A stretch of 64,000 nucleotides of DNA from FEN-1297 sp963710735 (GCA_963710735.1 CAVQBN010000004.1:457121-521120), one strand, 5' to 3'; positions 43,091 through 55,327 are shown, counted from the stretch's first letter. Notes: generated by a model from the sequence alone, not told the origin. Numbers and translations: made by a program.

Positions 43091-46000
43091 TTATTCAACT
43101 TTGGCTAATTTCTGAATAACAGATTTAACAACATCACCGTTTTTATAAATAATTTTATACAGGTAAACGCCGTTCGCAATAACATCCCCGTCCTGGTCAC
43201 GTCCATCCCAGTGTATGTGGTTAAAGCCTATTTCCAGTTTTGAAGGCGGAACGGATATTTCCCTTATCAATCTGCCTGCAATAGTGAATAACCTTATTCT
43301 TAATTCATCAGGCACTTGTACGCCTGTAAGTTGAAATGTAAAATAAGTATCGTTACTAAATGGGTCCGGGTAATTGTAAACATTGATTATGCCTGAATTA
43401 TTATAAACGTAAAACACAAAATGAGTTGATGAAGAATCGGTATAGTTGCCTGTAGCATCTTTTGCAAGTATATCGAGTGTATGTTTGCCGTCTTTAAGAG
43501 CAGGCTGCCATATTATTTTTGCATCGGAGTTGGGATAGGGTGAATAAGAGTATTGGATATCGGGTCTATTAATATTTAATAGATTATTATCAAAGACAAT
43601 TGAAAAATCTGTTGTATCCAGTGGGAATGGACTGTTATCTCTAAGCTGAATTAATACTTTAGGCCTGGCCGAAATAATATCTCCATCAGCAATTTGCTTG
43701 CCGTCAAATGTTACCGTTAAAGAAGGCTTCGTAGAATCTAAAGCCGAATAAAATTCTTTTTGTGCTGTGTTATTAAATTGGTAAAATTCATTAATTGGTG
43801 AAATGGCAGCAGCCTTAATTGAATTTTTATGCTGCAGCATATCTGTAGATAATGTAGTTGTAATCTGTTTTGAAGAATCAACCGGTAGATTAACATATTT
43901 TGAATAAAATGAGGAATCGGAATTATTTAAATAAAATTTAACGTTAACACTATCAGCATTTAGTAATCCGTAATTGTGAACTTCCAGGTTAAGATTGACA
44001 GGCAAACCCTGCAACACAGTATCCGGATTTATACTGAATTCATTTTTGCCCAATGAAATTTCCGGAAGAGAATTATAATCAGCAGCAACATATTTTAATT
44101 TTATCGGGTTAACATTATTAAAAGTCGAATCTGTAAAATTAAAGCTTAACCGTAGATACTGATATTTCTTTGCATTTAAGTTAGTAAGTGAAAGAAGAGG
44201 CGGTGTATTTACATTTAATGTGTCCCATATATTTCCACCGTTAATATTACCCATTAATATTGTTTTAAGCTTTTCATCAGAAGAAGAAACATCATTATTA
44301 TAACTAATAGATTTCCACGAAGAAGCCGGACCAATTATACTTGTTAATACATTCCCCGAAGTATTTGTATAACTTCCTTTAAACTTAGAAATTTTAGAAG
44401 CGTATCCGCTGCGGAATGCCGAAGCATAGACAAGATTATTCACCCAGTCATAGCACCATGCATAATAACCTTGGATAAGGTGTATTGTAATCCATTCTTC
44501 TTCAAAAAATCCGTCAGATAATCTAATTCTTCTCATGAATCCGCTCTCATAATTTTCATAAGGGAAAGATATATCCATCTGCTACAAAAAATCCTGTAAA
44601 TCCTGTATAACTTGTTCCAGTTATCTTCATATCTGGCTTAAGTAGTTCCCAATTATTTGATGGATCAAAGGTTCTCAATATATATTTTTGATTTCCCAAA
44701 CTGTCTTTATAGGATATATTGTACACATAATTACTGTCAGATGTTACATAGTAAGATCCGGGGTCCACTTTACCGTCTGCTCCGTTTAATAATCCTGCAG
44801 GTATATATACGCTGCTTGTATCGCCGGTTGTTTTATTAATTTTTAATAAATAGTGAGGATTTCTTGTGGATGCATAGAGATAACCGTCTCTAAAATAAAA
44901 TAAAGAATTATTAATTGGAGCAAAGAAATTAGGTATAGCACCGTAAAATTGTCCTTTCACCGTTCCGTTAAATCCTGTGCCTACTTTGTATATTTTTGTA
45001 GATCCGCTGCTGTTATTTTGCAACGCATAGTACCAGATATCTCCGAAATAAAGGTACGTTCCGTCTGTTGCTAATGCGGAGATTCCTACAGAATCTAACA
45101 CTGCAGTATAGAAATTAATATCTTCTATAAAAGTATTGGCTGAAGGTTTAGGAGGCTGAATGCCGGTATTTAGTACATATCCGGAATCTGTAAGATTCAT
45201 ATTGTTTGTCTTAAACATCTTTAATTGTTTGCTGGAAACATAATAGCCTTCAAAATTCTGATTAATAATTGAAAATGTTCGTGGACTGCTCCAGTTGCTT
45301 GAATCATTTGAATTTAAAATCCTTGCACGCCAGAAATAATCTCCTTTTTGAAGAACCGGAGAGGCCCACTTTACTAAACCGTTTACACCGGAAAGCTGCG
45401 GAGACATAATAGGATTAGTAAAGCTCAAAGAAGTATCTATTTGAATGTAGTAAGTTAAAGGGTATGATAAGTAATACCCAATATCAGCAATCTTAAACTC
45501 AATGTTGTTTTTTAAAGAACTATATCCGTCAATCGGCGCAATAATACTTGGATTATTAAGATTGTAAATAGTAATTGAAGTTGATGCGGTGTTATCTGAT
45601 TGATCCATTTCCGGAATAATATTTTCTTCATTCACCTTTGCTGTAAGTGTATAGGCTCCGGCTTTCTTTGGAACCCATGTAAAGTAAGTTGAATCCTCCA
45701 AAGAAAAATTCGCTAATCTCTTTTTAATCAATTGATATGAAGTATCAGGTGAATTTATAAATAATTGAACTGTAACTGTATCGCCTGGAAAATTTACACC
45801 GTAGTTCTGAATATCAACTTTAATTTGAAGTGTATCGTTTACTAATGTATTTCCTTTTTGAATTGATATATCCGTGGAGTTTATACTGAAATCAGGTTTA
45901 TCGGGTATAGCCAGGGATAGTGCAGGATCACCTAAATATGTTAAATAAGCTATCTGACTTGCATAAATTCCGGTCGAAGGCATTATATCTTTTGTTATTT

Positions 46001-48807
46001 GAAATACGCTGCCTGTTATTTTATTATTTTGATTAAAAATTTGATCGAATATGAGATTGTCGACATATTTAGCAACAGTCCAATAAGTTAATCCGAAATT
46101 ACCGAAGAACCCGATACTGCCTTTCCCAACTGCTTCATTAAATTGTTCGCCAAATACATCCTGATCATCAAAATGCGCTGTATAACAGGTTAAACTTAAT
46201 ACTAAAGGTAACCTTCCTCCGTTCTCAAGTAAATTAATATCGTCGTTAAGAAAAATTAAATCCCATTGGTACCCACCTCCGTGACCGTAATAATTTACTA
46301 AGGCGGTACCTTTGTTTATTTCATTTCTAATGGCAGGGCCTCCGCCCTGGTATTGAACATACTCCGGTTTGTTTGGAAATCCCATGATCTTTGAAGTACT
46401 AAGTCCGTGGGGATCTAAAAATGAGTATTCCAATTGCACACTTGCATCGTTAAGCCCAAGACTATTCTCGTCTGAAATACTTAATCCTGCAGAGATTAAA
46501 AGTATATTTTGTTTCCAGGGTTTTGAAGCATCACCAGGATAATTAATTATTTTATCAACCTGACTGTTCGCTTGATCCAAATTTTGACATGCAATTCTTC
46601 CAATAGCTAAATCAGGATGAATGTCATTTCCTGCTACTGAAACAATTAAGTTATCGCTTTGTCCTTCGCCATATGTATTTGTATAGTAAGGAATAGACGG
46701 GACATAATTATTCAAACTTGTTGTTAATAAATGTCTATAATCATGACTCATCCCCCCCATCAAAACTACATACGAAGGAGAAGGCTTTTGCCAATTATTA
46801 AATGCATATTGAACAAATTCCTGTAAAGCATCCGGATCAAGCAATCCGTTAGAGAATTCGTTATATATCTGGTTGACGTATACAATTTTTACACGTGGAT
46901 TTGGAATTTGCGGATCCGGGAAATGAGCAGCACGAAAAGCAGCCAGTCTCTCGGCCGCAGCTTTAAATTTAGGATGAGTAATAATTATATAATCCGCTCC
47001 GTTGGATGTGTTCCTTAAGTCTGAAGACTCGCTTTTAACAATTGAATCCACGTTCATAAAATAATCATACCCGGCACAAAAATAGTCCGTAGGACTATTT
47101 ACAGAGTCAACAAAAAGAATTGATTTATAAATATCGTGAGCTACAAAAGAATTTTTAATTACTTCATTTTTCTGAGGTATAAAAACTAGAATTGAATCGC
47201 TTGCCCATTGCAGCATCCAAAATCTTATTTTACCTGAAACATTTGGAGGACTTGAAAAATTTATATGGTTTGTATCTGCTGTATTATCCCTCCAGTAAGA
47301 AATATCAAACCAGTCAACGGCAATTTGATCACTGTTAACAATCGGACAAGCATCCCCAGTTACACTTAACTGCAATTGATTTCCAGTCGGATAAATTTGA
47401 ATGCTGTCATTGGATACATAAAAAGTTTTATTAAATGTGGCAGTATTCTGCCCGCTCCAGTTTATACTGCCTAGAAGACTGGTCAGTTACGGCAATATAT
47501 GCTTTATGATCATAAGTACATGAACTGCCGTTTGTTGTTAATCCTTGTAATTGAACACTTATCTTAACTCGGTTAGAGTCCAGGTCCCAATGAGGCATAC
47601 TATTAAACCTTCCCGTAAAAGAATGGAGTATAGATCTATTTTGGCCTGATACTTCATCCCACATCCAGAAATCTCTGTTAGCATTTCCCGCATAACCAAG
47701 ATTTTCGTACAAAGAATCCTTTTCATAATGGAGTGTAGTATAATTAGTTTGAAATGTTTTATCCCATGTATTTGGATAACCATCAGTTACTTTATATCTA
47801 AGTCCGGCAGAATCTGCTTGATATGAAAAGAAATAAACATTATCGTTATTGTAAATATTTAATTTACAAAAAGGTGTAGGCGTAGGCGGAAAGCCGACAA
47901 ATTCTATATAATCTCCTGAATTAAAAATGCCGTCATGATTTGAATCAGAAACATAAATAGGAACTTCAACTCCGTTATTAATCAATTCAAGTTTTTCTAA
48001 AGATACATTATTTACGGGGACGCCGGAAGCGATTAATTGATCGAATGTTATTCTATATATACCTTTATTTCTGACATATATTTTATAATAATCTTTTGAG
48101 GGATTATACCAGTAATTTTCAGTACCGGCAACTTTTCTCGCTGGGACCAATTGATTAGTCCAACTTAAAGCTTCAATTTTATTTACAATATTATTCTTAA
48201 TAAATTTATTTGTTTCAGGATCATTAATCTTTCTCGAAGTAGCCGCCTTACCTAAAGGCATTGTAAAGTCGACCTCAACAATAATCTTTTTATTATAATT
48301 CAATTGACGTGTAACGGGATTATATTGAAATGGCGAAGCATTCAATACAATTATATTAGAATAACGATAAATAAAATTATCAATAATTTCTGCCGGTGTC
48401 GAAGGGTAAAAGTTGTTTGAGCCGTAAATTCTCTCATTATAACTATTTGTGTTTATTGGTGTGGTTGCTGTGTCCTCCTCAGGTAGAGGAAGAATGCGTT
48501 TATTAGTAAAACTTGTTTTATCCAATTCCAATATTTTAACAGTTGGAGTTGAATTTGTGGGAATACCCAGGTCAATAAAATAGGCAGGCAGCCAGGGATC
48601 GCCCGCATTTCCCAGAGGGTAACTGTTGCCTTTTATTAATTGAAAAGTATTGCCATTAATTACTGTATCCGCAATATTGTATACTCCGTTAAAGTCAAAT
48701 TCAATTTTAACATGATCCGAAGTTGACTCTAACAGTTTATAATTTTGAGCCCAAAGTGAGTTATATGATATTAGAAGTGCTGCAAGTAAGTAGAATCCAA
48801 ACTTCAT
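43091..48807 (-). CDS. porU: Giant gingipain-like C25 peptidase (PorU-like) with type IX sorting domain; two frame breaks
   Basis: Three adjoining frames make one protein of about 1900 residues. The start is ATG at 48807 (AGGA ahead), with signal peptide MKFGFYLLAALLISYNSLWAQ. Breaks lie near 47480 (one base too many before LLGSINWSGQ) and near 44563 (one C too many in TTTCCC). The peptidase C25 domain has catalytic His in LVNYYGHGGGYQWD and Cys in LPLVLSLTCYTAHFDD. CARDB-like and Ig-like domains follow, then a FlgD-like domain (WDGRDQDGDVIANGVYLYKI) at the C-terminus. PorU is the sortase that trims type IX C-terminal signals. This protein is longer than usual PorU and itself carries a sorting-like end, so it might be a secreted C25 peptidase instead. 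Confidence 0.82.
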
Positions 48808-48906
48808 TAAAATCCTATTTGTGAAAAACATTGTTCCAAATTAAATTATTAGATTCTCTTCATCAAGGCGTAAAATTTCAACCAAAGATATTTCTGATAA
48901 ACTTCT

Positions 48907-50601
48907 TTACTGAAAATCAATATTTATTGAACTCCAAAAAATATTATTTGTGTCTGTAGAACCGTTCATTTTACTTTGATTAAATTCATACACAAAACTG
49001 AAATAATAGCCGTATAATAATTCGTACTTCATACTCAACATAAGATCATCGCTGACTTCCCTGTTCCCGTCTAGAAGATATGAATAAAAAGGTTCGCTGA
49101 AATCGGAATTATTAAAAACACTGCCGCCGTAATTTTTTATTAAATCACCTTTTGAATCATAAATATTATTCCCATGCAGTGTATGAGAATAATCCAATTG
49201 AAGTGACAGCCGGGAAGTTGCTTGATAAGATAACCGGGTAGAAAGCCTTGCAGAGTTCGGCTGCATATTTGTTCCCAATAGGTATCCGTTATTTGTATAA
49301 GTTAATGCCTCTCCAACACCTGGATGTGAAAATATATAAGGCCTTGCCTGCATATATTCAATTATAAAGGAAACATCCGGCGGCAGCAAAGGATAAGTTA
49401 ACATTGTACCTGCCTGCCACTCTGTTCTATTGGTGCTTGCTGCCCATTCTTTCTTGAACAATTTTTTAAAGTTTATATCGTCAAAAATTATTGACGACGA
49501 TAACTCAATTCCATTTGTAATTAAATATCTCCCGTCGAATGTGAGAAATGAATTATCGAGGTCGTTCATTGAACGCTGCGCCGATTCCCAGAATAAAAAA
49601 GGATTAAGATAAGCCGCTTCTAGGGGACGATTAGAGTATATTATCATTTGTGTAATTCCGAATGATAATCTGTTGGTAGCTTGATATCCAAGACGGCTTA
49701 TTGCAACATACTTAGGCTGCTCAGATTTTACATTACCGACCAGTGAATCAACATAAGTTGAAGTTGTTGGCTGCACCAGCCAGCCGTGTAAAAAATCGTA
49801 ACGCAATTTTTTATATGCTATATCGAATTTAACAAAGTCAAAAAGTTGAGGATTATCTGAAAGCACCATTTTGTTAATGAAACCGGTACCCCAAAGGACC
49901 CTTTCCCTTCCCAATTCTAAACTTAAAATTCCTTTCTGAAATCTTGCGTAACCGCTTGTTCCGTCAAAGAAATTAATTTTAGTATTATTGAAAGTAAAAC
50001 TTTGTTCCACACGTGGGTCTAATCTGGCGACATCCCGGTCTCCGTATTGAGTACCGTCTGCACCTTGTAAATAAAATCCGAACCATCCGTCGTAATCCCC
50101 TCTAAAAATCCCCCCTATATCCATCAATGTACTATTATTGTCATATTTACTTGAGTACATATATTTTAAGTTGGCCACCGGATCAATAAAAAATTTTATA
50201 GTCGAATCATGGTAAGCATATAGATGTTTTTCTTTATCTGTTATAATATTTCCGATTAATTCAGAAGGGAAATTATTAAAGATATTAATTTCTAAATTTT
50301 TTCCTTTGTTATTCATCCCGAATTTTTCTTCCATGCGTATCAGAAATTCTTTATCTATTGAATTTAATTCGGCCTTGCTGCTGTCAATCTTTAATAAATC
50401 ATCCATAACCTTCTTTTGAGATAACGGAAGGACCGCATCATCATAATTTTTTAAGATACCCTGAACGTACATACGCTGAAGAAATGGATAAACCGGGTGT
50501 CCGACAGGAACAGTCTCTACTTGCGCCTTAACAGTTTGGAAACCTAAACTGGTAAGAATTATAAAAAAGAATGGGAATTTTAGGATGGATGATATTTTCA
50601 T
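48907..50601 (-). CDS. Wzi-like outer-membrane capsule assembly protein
   Basis: The protein has 564 residues. The signal peptide ends at TVKAQVE. The next segment (VPVGHPVYPFLQRMYVQGIL, PLSQKKVMDDLLKID) matches the N-terminal helical part of Wzi-family (capsule assembly) proteins. The rest is a long beta-barrel with repeated aromatic strands, ending in a C-terminal Phe-Gln. Conserved segments include ELGRERVLWGTGFINKMVLSDN. Wzi helps attach capsule to the outer membrane, which fits the polysaccharide cluster that lies upstream. It precedes the C25 peptidase gene by about 100 bases. Confidence 0.8.
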   Translation of the reverse strand: MKISSILKFPFFFIILTSLGFQTVKAQVETVPVGHPVYPFLQRMYVQGILKNYDDAVLPLSQKKVMDDLLKIDSSKAELNSIDKEFLIRMEEKFGMNNKGKNLEINIFNNFPSELIGNIITDKEKHLYAYHDSTIKFFIDPVANLKYMYSSKYDNNSTLMDIGGIFRGDYDGWFGFYLQGADGTQYGDRDVARLDPRVEQSFTFNNTKINFFDGTSGYARFQKGILSLELGRERVLWGTGFINKMVLSDNPQLFDFVKFDIAYKKLRYDFLHGWLVQPTTSTYVDSLVGNVKSEQPKYVAISRLGYQATNRLSFGITQMIIYSNRPLEAAYLNPFLFWESAQRSMNDLDNSFLTFDGRYLITNGIELSSSIIFDDINFKKLFKKEWAASTNRTEWQAGTMLTYPLLPPDVSFIIEYMQARPYIFSHPGVGEALTYTNNGYLLGTNMQPNSARLSTRLSYQATSRLSLQLDYSHTLHGNNIYDSKGDLIKNYGGSVFNNSDFSEPFYSYLLDGNREVSDDLMLSMKYELLYGYYFSFVYEFNQSKMNGSTDTNNIFWSSINIDFQ

Positions 50602-51401
50602 TACTGTAAAATGTTATCTATTACATACTCAAAAGATTTCTGGCATTATATAAATAATTTTCACTTAGTCGCCTAACACAATTTTATTAAAACATTGAAG
50701 GTTGCTTTCTCTAATCTTCGATGTTGCCCATCAAGTCAATTATTTTCAATTTCTAAAATAGTTATCTTGAAAAATATTCTATAAAGTAAGTTATAAATTC
50801 ACTGTATACTAGTCTGTTTTTGAGATAACTGCTTTAAATCTATGCTTTTTAGCGGCTGAATAAATATTATTTTTCAAGTGCTTGAACCCATCCTAAAATA
50901 ACTCACTTAAGAAAAGATGGTGAGTCTTATTTCTATTTTCAAAATCCTTCTCTATTTAAGAGAGGAATTTAGGGTGAGTTCCAATTTCTTTTAAGAAGCA
51001 GATCAAAAAGTAAATATCAATTAAAAAATCTGTGAAAATCCTTTATAATCAGTGTCATCTGTGGTCTATTTTCAAAATAACTTTACTTTTTGATCAACTT
51101 CATTAACAAAACTCAAAAACATAAAGGGCTTTAGCCCAGACTTTCTTCAAATCTTAATTATTAAATGTTAAGAAAATTTCCTTACGCTTATATCCCATCT
51201 TCTCAACAATTCCAAAGTTCTCATTTCCATTTTTCCACTATTCCATTTTTCCAAGATTCTATTTCTCAAAGTCCCCCTTTGGGGGATTTAGGGGGCCACT
51301 TTACTTTGTTTCCTCCCCGCCTTGTCTCTTCTGCCTTTTCACTTTTATCTTTTTAGTTTTGCCTTTTTTCTTCCCTCGCCTTTATCTTTTCTTAATACCT
51401 T
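50602..51401. repeat. Gene-free gap with scattered REP-like palindromes
   Basis: No gene is seen in these 800 bases. It holds a lone GGGCTTTAGCCC at 51126-51137, identical to the RAYT-flanking palindrome 8 kb away. It also holds a C5/G5 hairpin repeat at 51273-51295 (CCCCCTTTGGGGG, then ATTTAGGGGG). A third imperfect hairpin lies at 50947-50965 (CTTCTCTATTTAAGAGAGG), followed by AATTTAGGGTGAG. These look like three families of dispersed intergenic repeats. Confidence 0.7.
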
Positions 51402-53351
51402 TCATCCATTCTGAGTTAAAGATAACGGAGTGGAGTTTATATTTTCACTTTCAATTTCTATTGGATCAATTACCGAAGACGGCTGAAATGCTGGTACATA
51501 ATATTTAAATAGAGCTACCCAGTCTTTTTTAGTTTGATAATCGTTAAAATTGCTGAACTCTTCTACCATTTGCTGAATTGAAGATTCATTATGAACACAG
51601 ACTAACCTTGCTTTAAAAATTTTCTCATGTGATGTATTTATTACACCTTCTTCTGCGGTTAAAATTTCCTCAAACAGTTTCTCACCTTCTCTTATTCCTG
51701 TAAATTTAATTTTAATATCTTTATCCGGGACAAGATTATTCAACAAAATTAAATCTTTTGCCAGGTCAATAATCTTAATAGGCTCACCCATATCAAGAAC
51801 AAACACATCTCCGTTTTTACCCGTAGCCCCGGCTTGTAATACTAAAGCTACCGCCTCAGGTATAGTCATAAAATATCTTTTCATATCCGGGTGAGTTACC
51901 GTAATTGGACCGCCATTTCTAATTTGTTCCATAAAGATTGGTAATGCACTTCCTCTGCTTCCTATAACATTTCCGAATCGAACAGCAACAAAATTGCAAT
52001 TGCTGCTGCGGCCTGTACCGGTAACAATATATTCTGCAATTCTTTTGGAAACTCCCATAATGCTTGTCGGATTTACAGCTTTATCGGTTGAAATTAATAT
52101 AAAGCTTTCCGTATTGTATGTTTTAGCGGCTGTTGCAAGAATTTGTGTCCCTAGAATATTTACTCTTACAGCCTCTTCAGGAAATTTTTCCATAACCGGA
52201 ACATGTTTAAAAGCTGCTGCGTGCAGTACAACTTCCGGCAAGTATCTTTCAAATATCTTATTAACTTTTTCCTGGTTGGATATATCGCAAAGCATTATTT
52301 TAATTTTTGCGTCAGGCTGTGAACGCTTCAATTCTAATTCCAGGTCGCTCAAGTCGCTTTCATTAATATCCAGTATAGCAATTTCTTCGGGATGATATGA
52401 AATAACCTGGCGGGAAATTTCAGAACCAATTGATCCGGCAGCCCCCGTTATTAGCACCCTTTTATTCTTCAAATAATTGCTTATTATCCGGGTGTTAATT
52501 GACACTGCCTGCCTGCCGATCAGATCACTTAAGTCAATATCTCTAATATCATTCATACCGACTTTAACTGAATCAGAGATATCATTTATTGTGGAAACAA
52601 CTTTTACATCATTTATACCTGAATTTCGCGCATACTCAAAAATTCTTCTGTGAAATTTTCTATCAACTGAAAGTATTGAAATAAGTATTGTATCGATTTT
52701 GAAATCTTTAATTATTTCAGGAAGGTTATCTATTTTACCGACTACTTTAATTCCCTGAATATAAAGATTCTGTTTGACCGGGTCATCATCAACTAAACAA
52801 ACAGGATAAAATTTTCTTGACTCAGTTCTATGAATATCCCTTAAGAGCTGTTCACCTGCACTTCCGGCTCCGATAATTAGAGTCCTTTTTAACTCTGAAT
52901 TTCCAATGTTCTGCCGCATAACCTCAAGATACATTCGCTTCGAAATCTTGAAGGCCGATGAGAATAAAAAGGTTAAAGAAAAATCAATCCAAAGAATGCT
53001 TCTCGGAAATCCTTTAAATAGACCTATATTTAATCCGTAAATTAAAACGAAAAGAATTCCAAAACTTACAAGGCAGGCTTTAGCTATATTCGCGAGATCC
53101 TGAAGTGAGACATATCTCCAGGATATATCATACAGCCTGAAGAAATAAAAGACACTTAACTTAATTATTAAGAAAGCCAGAATTATGGTAAAAAGATTCG
53201 GCTGTACTTCGAGGACCAGCGAAGGTTTAAATCTGAATATGAATGCTAATATTAAAGCTGAACTAAATGCCAGTATATCAAAAATTATAAAAGTAATTTT
53301 CCTCATTAAATTACTTGGAGATAAAAACAAGTTTCGTAATTCCCCTGTCAT
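51402..53351 (-). CDS. Membrane nucleotide-sugar 4,6-dehydratase (FlaA1/WbpM/CapD family)
   Basis: The protein has 649 residues. Four membrane helices (about 15-140) are followed by a CoA-binding-like Rossmann domain (LIIGAGSAGEQLLRDI). The SDR dehydratase domain has VLITGAAGSIGSEISRQVI for NAD, LHAAAFKHVPVME and STDKAVNPTSIMGVSKRIAEY. In the last the usual Tyr of YxxxK is Met, normal for this family. It converts UDP-GlcNAc-type sugars to 4-keto-6-deoxy intermediates for surface glycans. Its start overlaps the stop of the sugar transferase gene (ATGA), so the two are translationally coupled. Confidence 0.92.
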   Translation of the reverse strand: MTGELRNLFLSPSNLMRKITFIIFDILAFSSALILAFIFRFKPSLVLEVQPNLFTIILAFLIIKLSVFYFFRLYDISWRYVSLQDLANIAKACLVSFGILFVLIYGLNIGLFKGFPRSILWIDFSLTFLFSSAFKISKRMYLEVMRQNIGNSELKRTLIIGAGSAGEQLLRDIHRTESRKFYPVCLVDDDPVKQNLYIQGIKVVGKIDNLPEIIKDFKIDTILISILSVDRKFHRRIFEYARNSGINDVKVVSTINDISDSVKVGMNDIRDIDLSDLIGRQAVSINTRIISNYLKNKRVLITGAAGSIGSEISRQVISYHPEEIAILDINESDLSDLELELKRSQPDAKIKIMLCDISNQEKVNKIFERYLPEVVLHAAAFKHVPVMEKFPEEAVRVNILGTQILATAAKTYNTESFILISTDKAVNPTSIMGVSKRIAEYIVTGTGRSSNCNFVAVRFGNVIGSRGSALPIFMEQIRNGGPITVTHPDMKRYFMTIPEAVALVLQAGATGKNGDVFVLDMGEPIKIIDLAKDLILLNNLVPDKDIKIKFTGIREGEKLFEEILTAEEGVINTSHEKIFKARLVCVHNESSIQQMVEEFSNFNDYQTKKDWVALFKYYVPAFQPSSVIDPIEIESENINSTPLSLTQNG

Positions 53352-53944
53352 ATTATTGCCTTAAATGTTGAATATAATATTTTAATATCCACAAAAAAAT
53401 TCATTTCTTCAATGTATTTATTATACAACTTTATTTTCTCCGGTAGAATATCCCTGAGGTAAATGGCTTCACTATCATTAGTCCTTCGCAAAATTGAAGC
53501 TTCGTCTCTGAATTTTACCGAAGCATAATCCGATATTCCCGGTTTAACGGTTAATATTTTCAAATAATCATTCTTAAATTGATTTACATATTGTAACAGC
53601 TCCGGCCTTGGGCCTATAATGCTCATGTCACCCGATAAAACATTAATAAATTGCGGCAGCTCATCGATCTTAAATTTTCTTAAAAGCTTTCCGATTTCCG
53701 TGACTCGTTCGTCATTATATGATGATATACCGGGACCGATATTCTCGGCATTTTTAACCATAGTACGAAATTTAATTATCCTAAATTTTTTCCAATTCTT
53801 CCCCACTCTTTCTTGGAGAAAAAAGATAGGCCGGCCGGAGGTTATTAATATGGCTAAAGCTATTATTATAAAAAATGGTAGCAATATAGTAAGTGCTGTT
53901 AAAGAGAGAATTATATCGGCCAGTCTTTTTAATTGAAGATACAT
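53348..53944 (-). CDS. Initiating sugar-phosphate transferase (PglC/WcaJ C-terminal type)
   Basis: The protein has 198 residues, the short form with one membrane segment (IILSLTALTILLPFFIIIALAI). The conserved catalytic region is RIIKFRTMVKNAENIG, KIDELPQFINVLSGDMSIIGPRPEL and KPGISDYASVKFRDE. It transfers the first sugar-phosphate from a nucleotide sugar to undecaprenyl phosphate at the inner face of the membrane. It is followed directly by the dehydratase gene and preceded by a 222-base gap without a gene. Confidence 0.92.
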   Translation of the reverse strand: MYLQLKRLADIILSLTALTILLPFFIIIALAILITSGRPIFFLQERVGKNWKKFRIIKFRTMVKNAENIGPGISSYNDERVTEIGKLLRKFKIDELPQFINVLSGDMSIIGPRPELLQYVNQFKNDYLKILTVKPGISDYASVKFRDEASILRRTNDSEAIYLRDILPEKIKLYNKYIEEMNFFVDIKILYSTFKAII

Positions 53945-54166
53945 TGAAGAAGCAGCTTTATAATATATTTAAAAAACTTAGTGACATTTTTAATATTATC
54001 CTAATTTACTTTATTGTTGCAAATAGTCCAAAAAAATATTTCATATTCACCTTTCAAATTAAATCAAGATTGTATTCTAAATTTATATTGCCGGGACAAC
54101 CTTACCATAAAAAAGACTTAATTTAAAAACATCTTATAAAATGTTACATTATATTTTTTTGTTATC

Positions 54167-55327
54167 TTATTTCCTATACTTTCCAGTTAGAGAATTTACT
54201 GCATCAGCCACCCGATTAATCTGTATATCCGTCATACCTGGCCATATGGGTAAAGTAATAACTCTTTCATAAATAAACTCGGAAACCGGATACATTTCCG
54301 GAGTTAATTTAAATGTATCCCGGTAGTAAGGATGGCGGTATAATGGGATAAAATGAACACTAGTTCCTATTCCTAATTCTTTAAGTTTATTAATAAATTC
54401 GGAACGGGATATAGTTAAATTATCAATATCCAGCAGAATAGGATATAAATGATGCGCCGATTCCCGGTCTGTTTTAATCCTATACAATTTTATTAATGGA
54501 TTTTCTTTAAATAATGAATTGTACTTCCCGAATATTTCTTTTCTAAGCTTTAGCATCTGATCAACTTTTTTCAATTGGGCCAGTCCGAGAGAAGCTTGAA
54601 TATCCGTAAAATTGTATTTATAACCAGGCGATACCACTTCATAATACCAGGAGCCTTCGGAAGAATATCTTTTCCAGGCATCTTTGTTAATTCCGTGCAG
54701 CCTCATTATAGAACATCGCTCTGCAATTCCTTTGTCATTAGTACAAATCATTCCGCCTTCGCCGGTAGCCAACGTCTTTGTGGCGTAAAAGCTGAAACAA
54801 GTAACATCGCCGATAGTTCCGACTTTTTTATTCTTGTAATATGCGGGTAAGGCATGTGCGGCATCTTCGATTACTTTTAAATTATGGTCTGTGGAAAGAT
54901 TTAAAATCTCATCCATGTCACAAGGCTGGCCGCTGTAATGTACCGGAATTATAGCTTTCGTCTTTTTTGTTATCGCTTTTTCTATTTGTACCGGGTCAAT
55001 GTTAAAGGTATCTTCCTGAACATCAACAATTACCGGTTTTGCTTTGAAGTAGCAAATAATCTCAGCCGTTGCAGTAAATGTCATTGCGGGTATAATTACT
55101 TCGTCATTTTCCTGAAGGTTATATGCTTCCAAAGCTAGATGTGCAGATGCTGTCCATGAATTAGCGGAGACAGAAAATTTAGATCCTATAAAATTATTAA
55201 ACTCTTGTTCAAATCTTAATGTTTTTGGACCCATTGTCCACCAGCCGGAACGGATTGAGTCGGAAACTTCATTAACCTCATCTTCGGTTATAAATGGCTT
55301 ATGAAATTGTATAAATTCTTTATTCAT
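54167..55327 (-). CDS. DegT/DnrJ/EryC1-family sugar aminotransferase
   Basis: The protein has 386 residues. PLP-binding features are visible: SANSWTASAHLALEA, IPAMTFTATAEII, VIEDAAHALPAYYKNKKVG and the Lys region CFSFYATKTLATGEGGMICTND. The end RAxIxLPxxPxMT pattern appears as ERVITLPIWPGMT. With the 4,6-dehydratase at 51402 it would make an amino-deoxy sugar. It is in the same direction as the cluster but separated by gaps on both sides. Confidence 0.93.
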   Translation of the reverse strand: MNKEFIQFHKPFITEDEVNEVSDSIRSGWWTMGPKTLRFEQEFNNFIGSKFSVSANSWTASAHLALEAYNLQENDEVIIPAMTFTATAEIICYFKAKPVIVDVQEDTFNIDPVQIEKAITKKTKAIIPVHYSGQPCDMDEILNLSTDHNLKVIEDAAHALPAYYKNKKVGTIGDVTCFSFYATKTLATGEGGMICTNDKGIAERCSIMRLHGINKDAWKRYSSEGSWYYEVVSPGYKYNFTDIQASLGLAQLKKVDQMLKLRKEIFGKYNSLFKENPLIKLYRIKTDRESAHHLYPILLDIDNLTISRSEFINKLKELGIGTSVHFIPLYRHPYYRDTFKLTPEMYPVSEFIYERVITLPIWPGMTDIQINRVADAVNSLTGKYRK

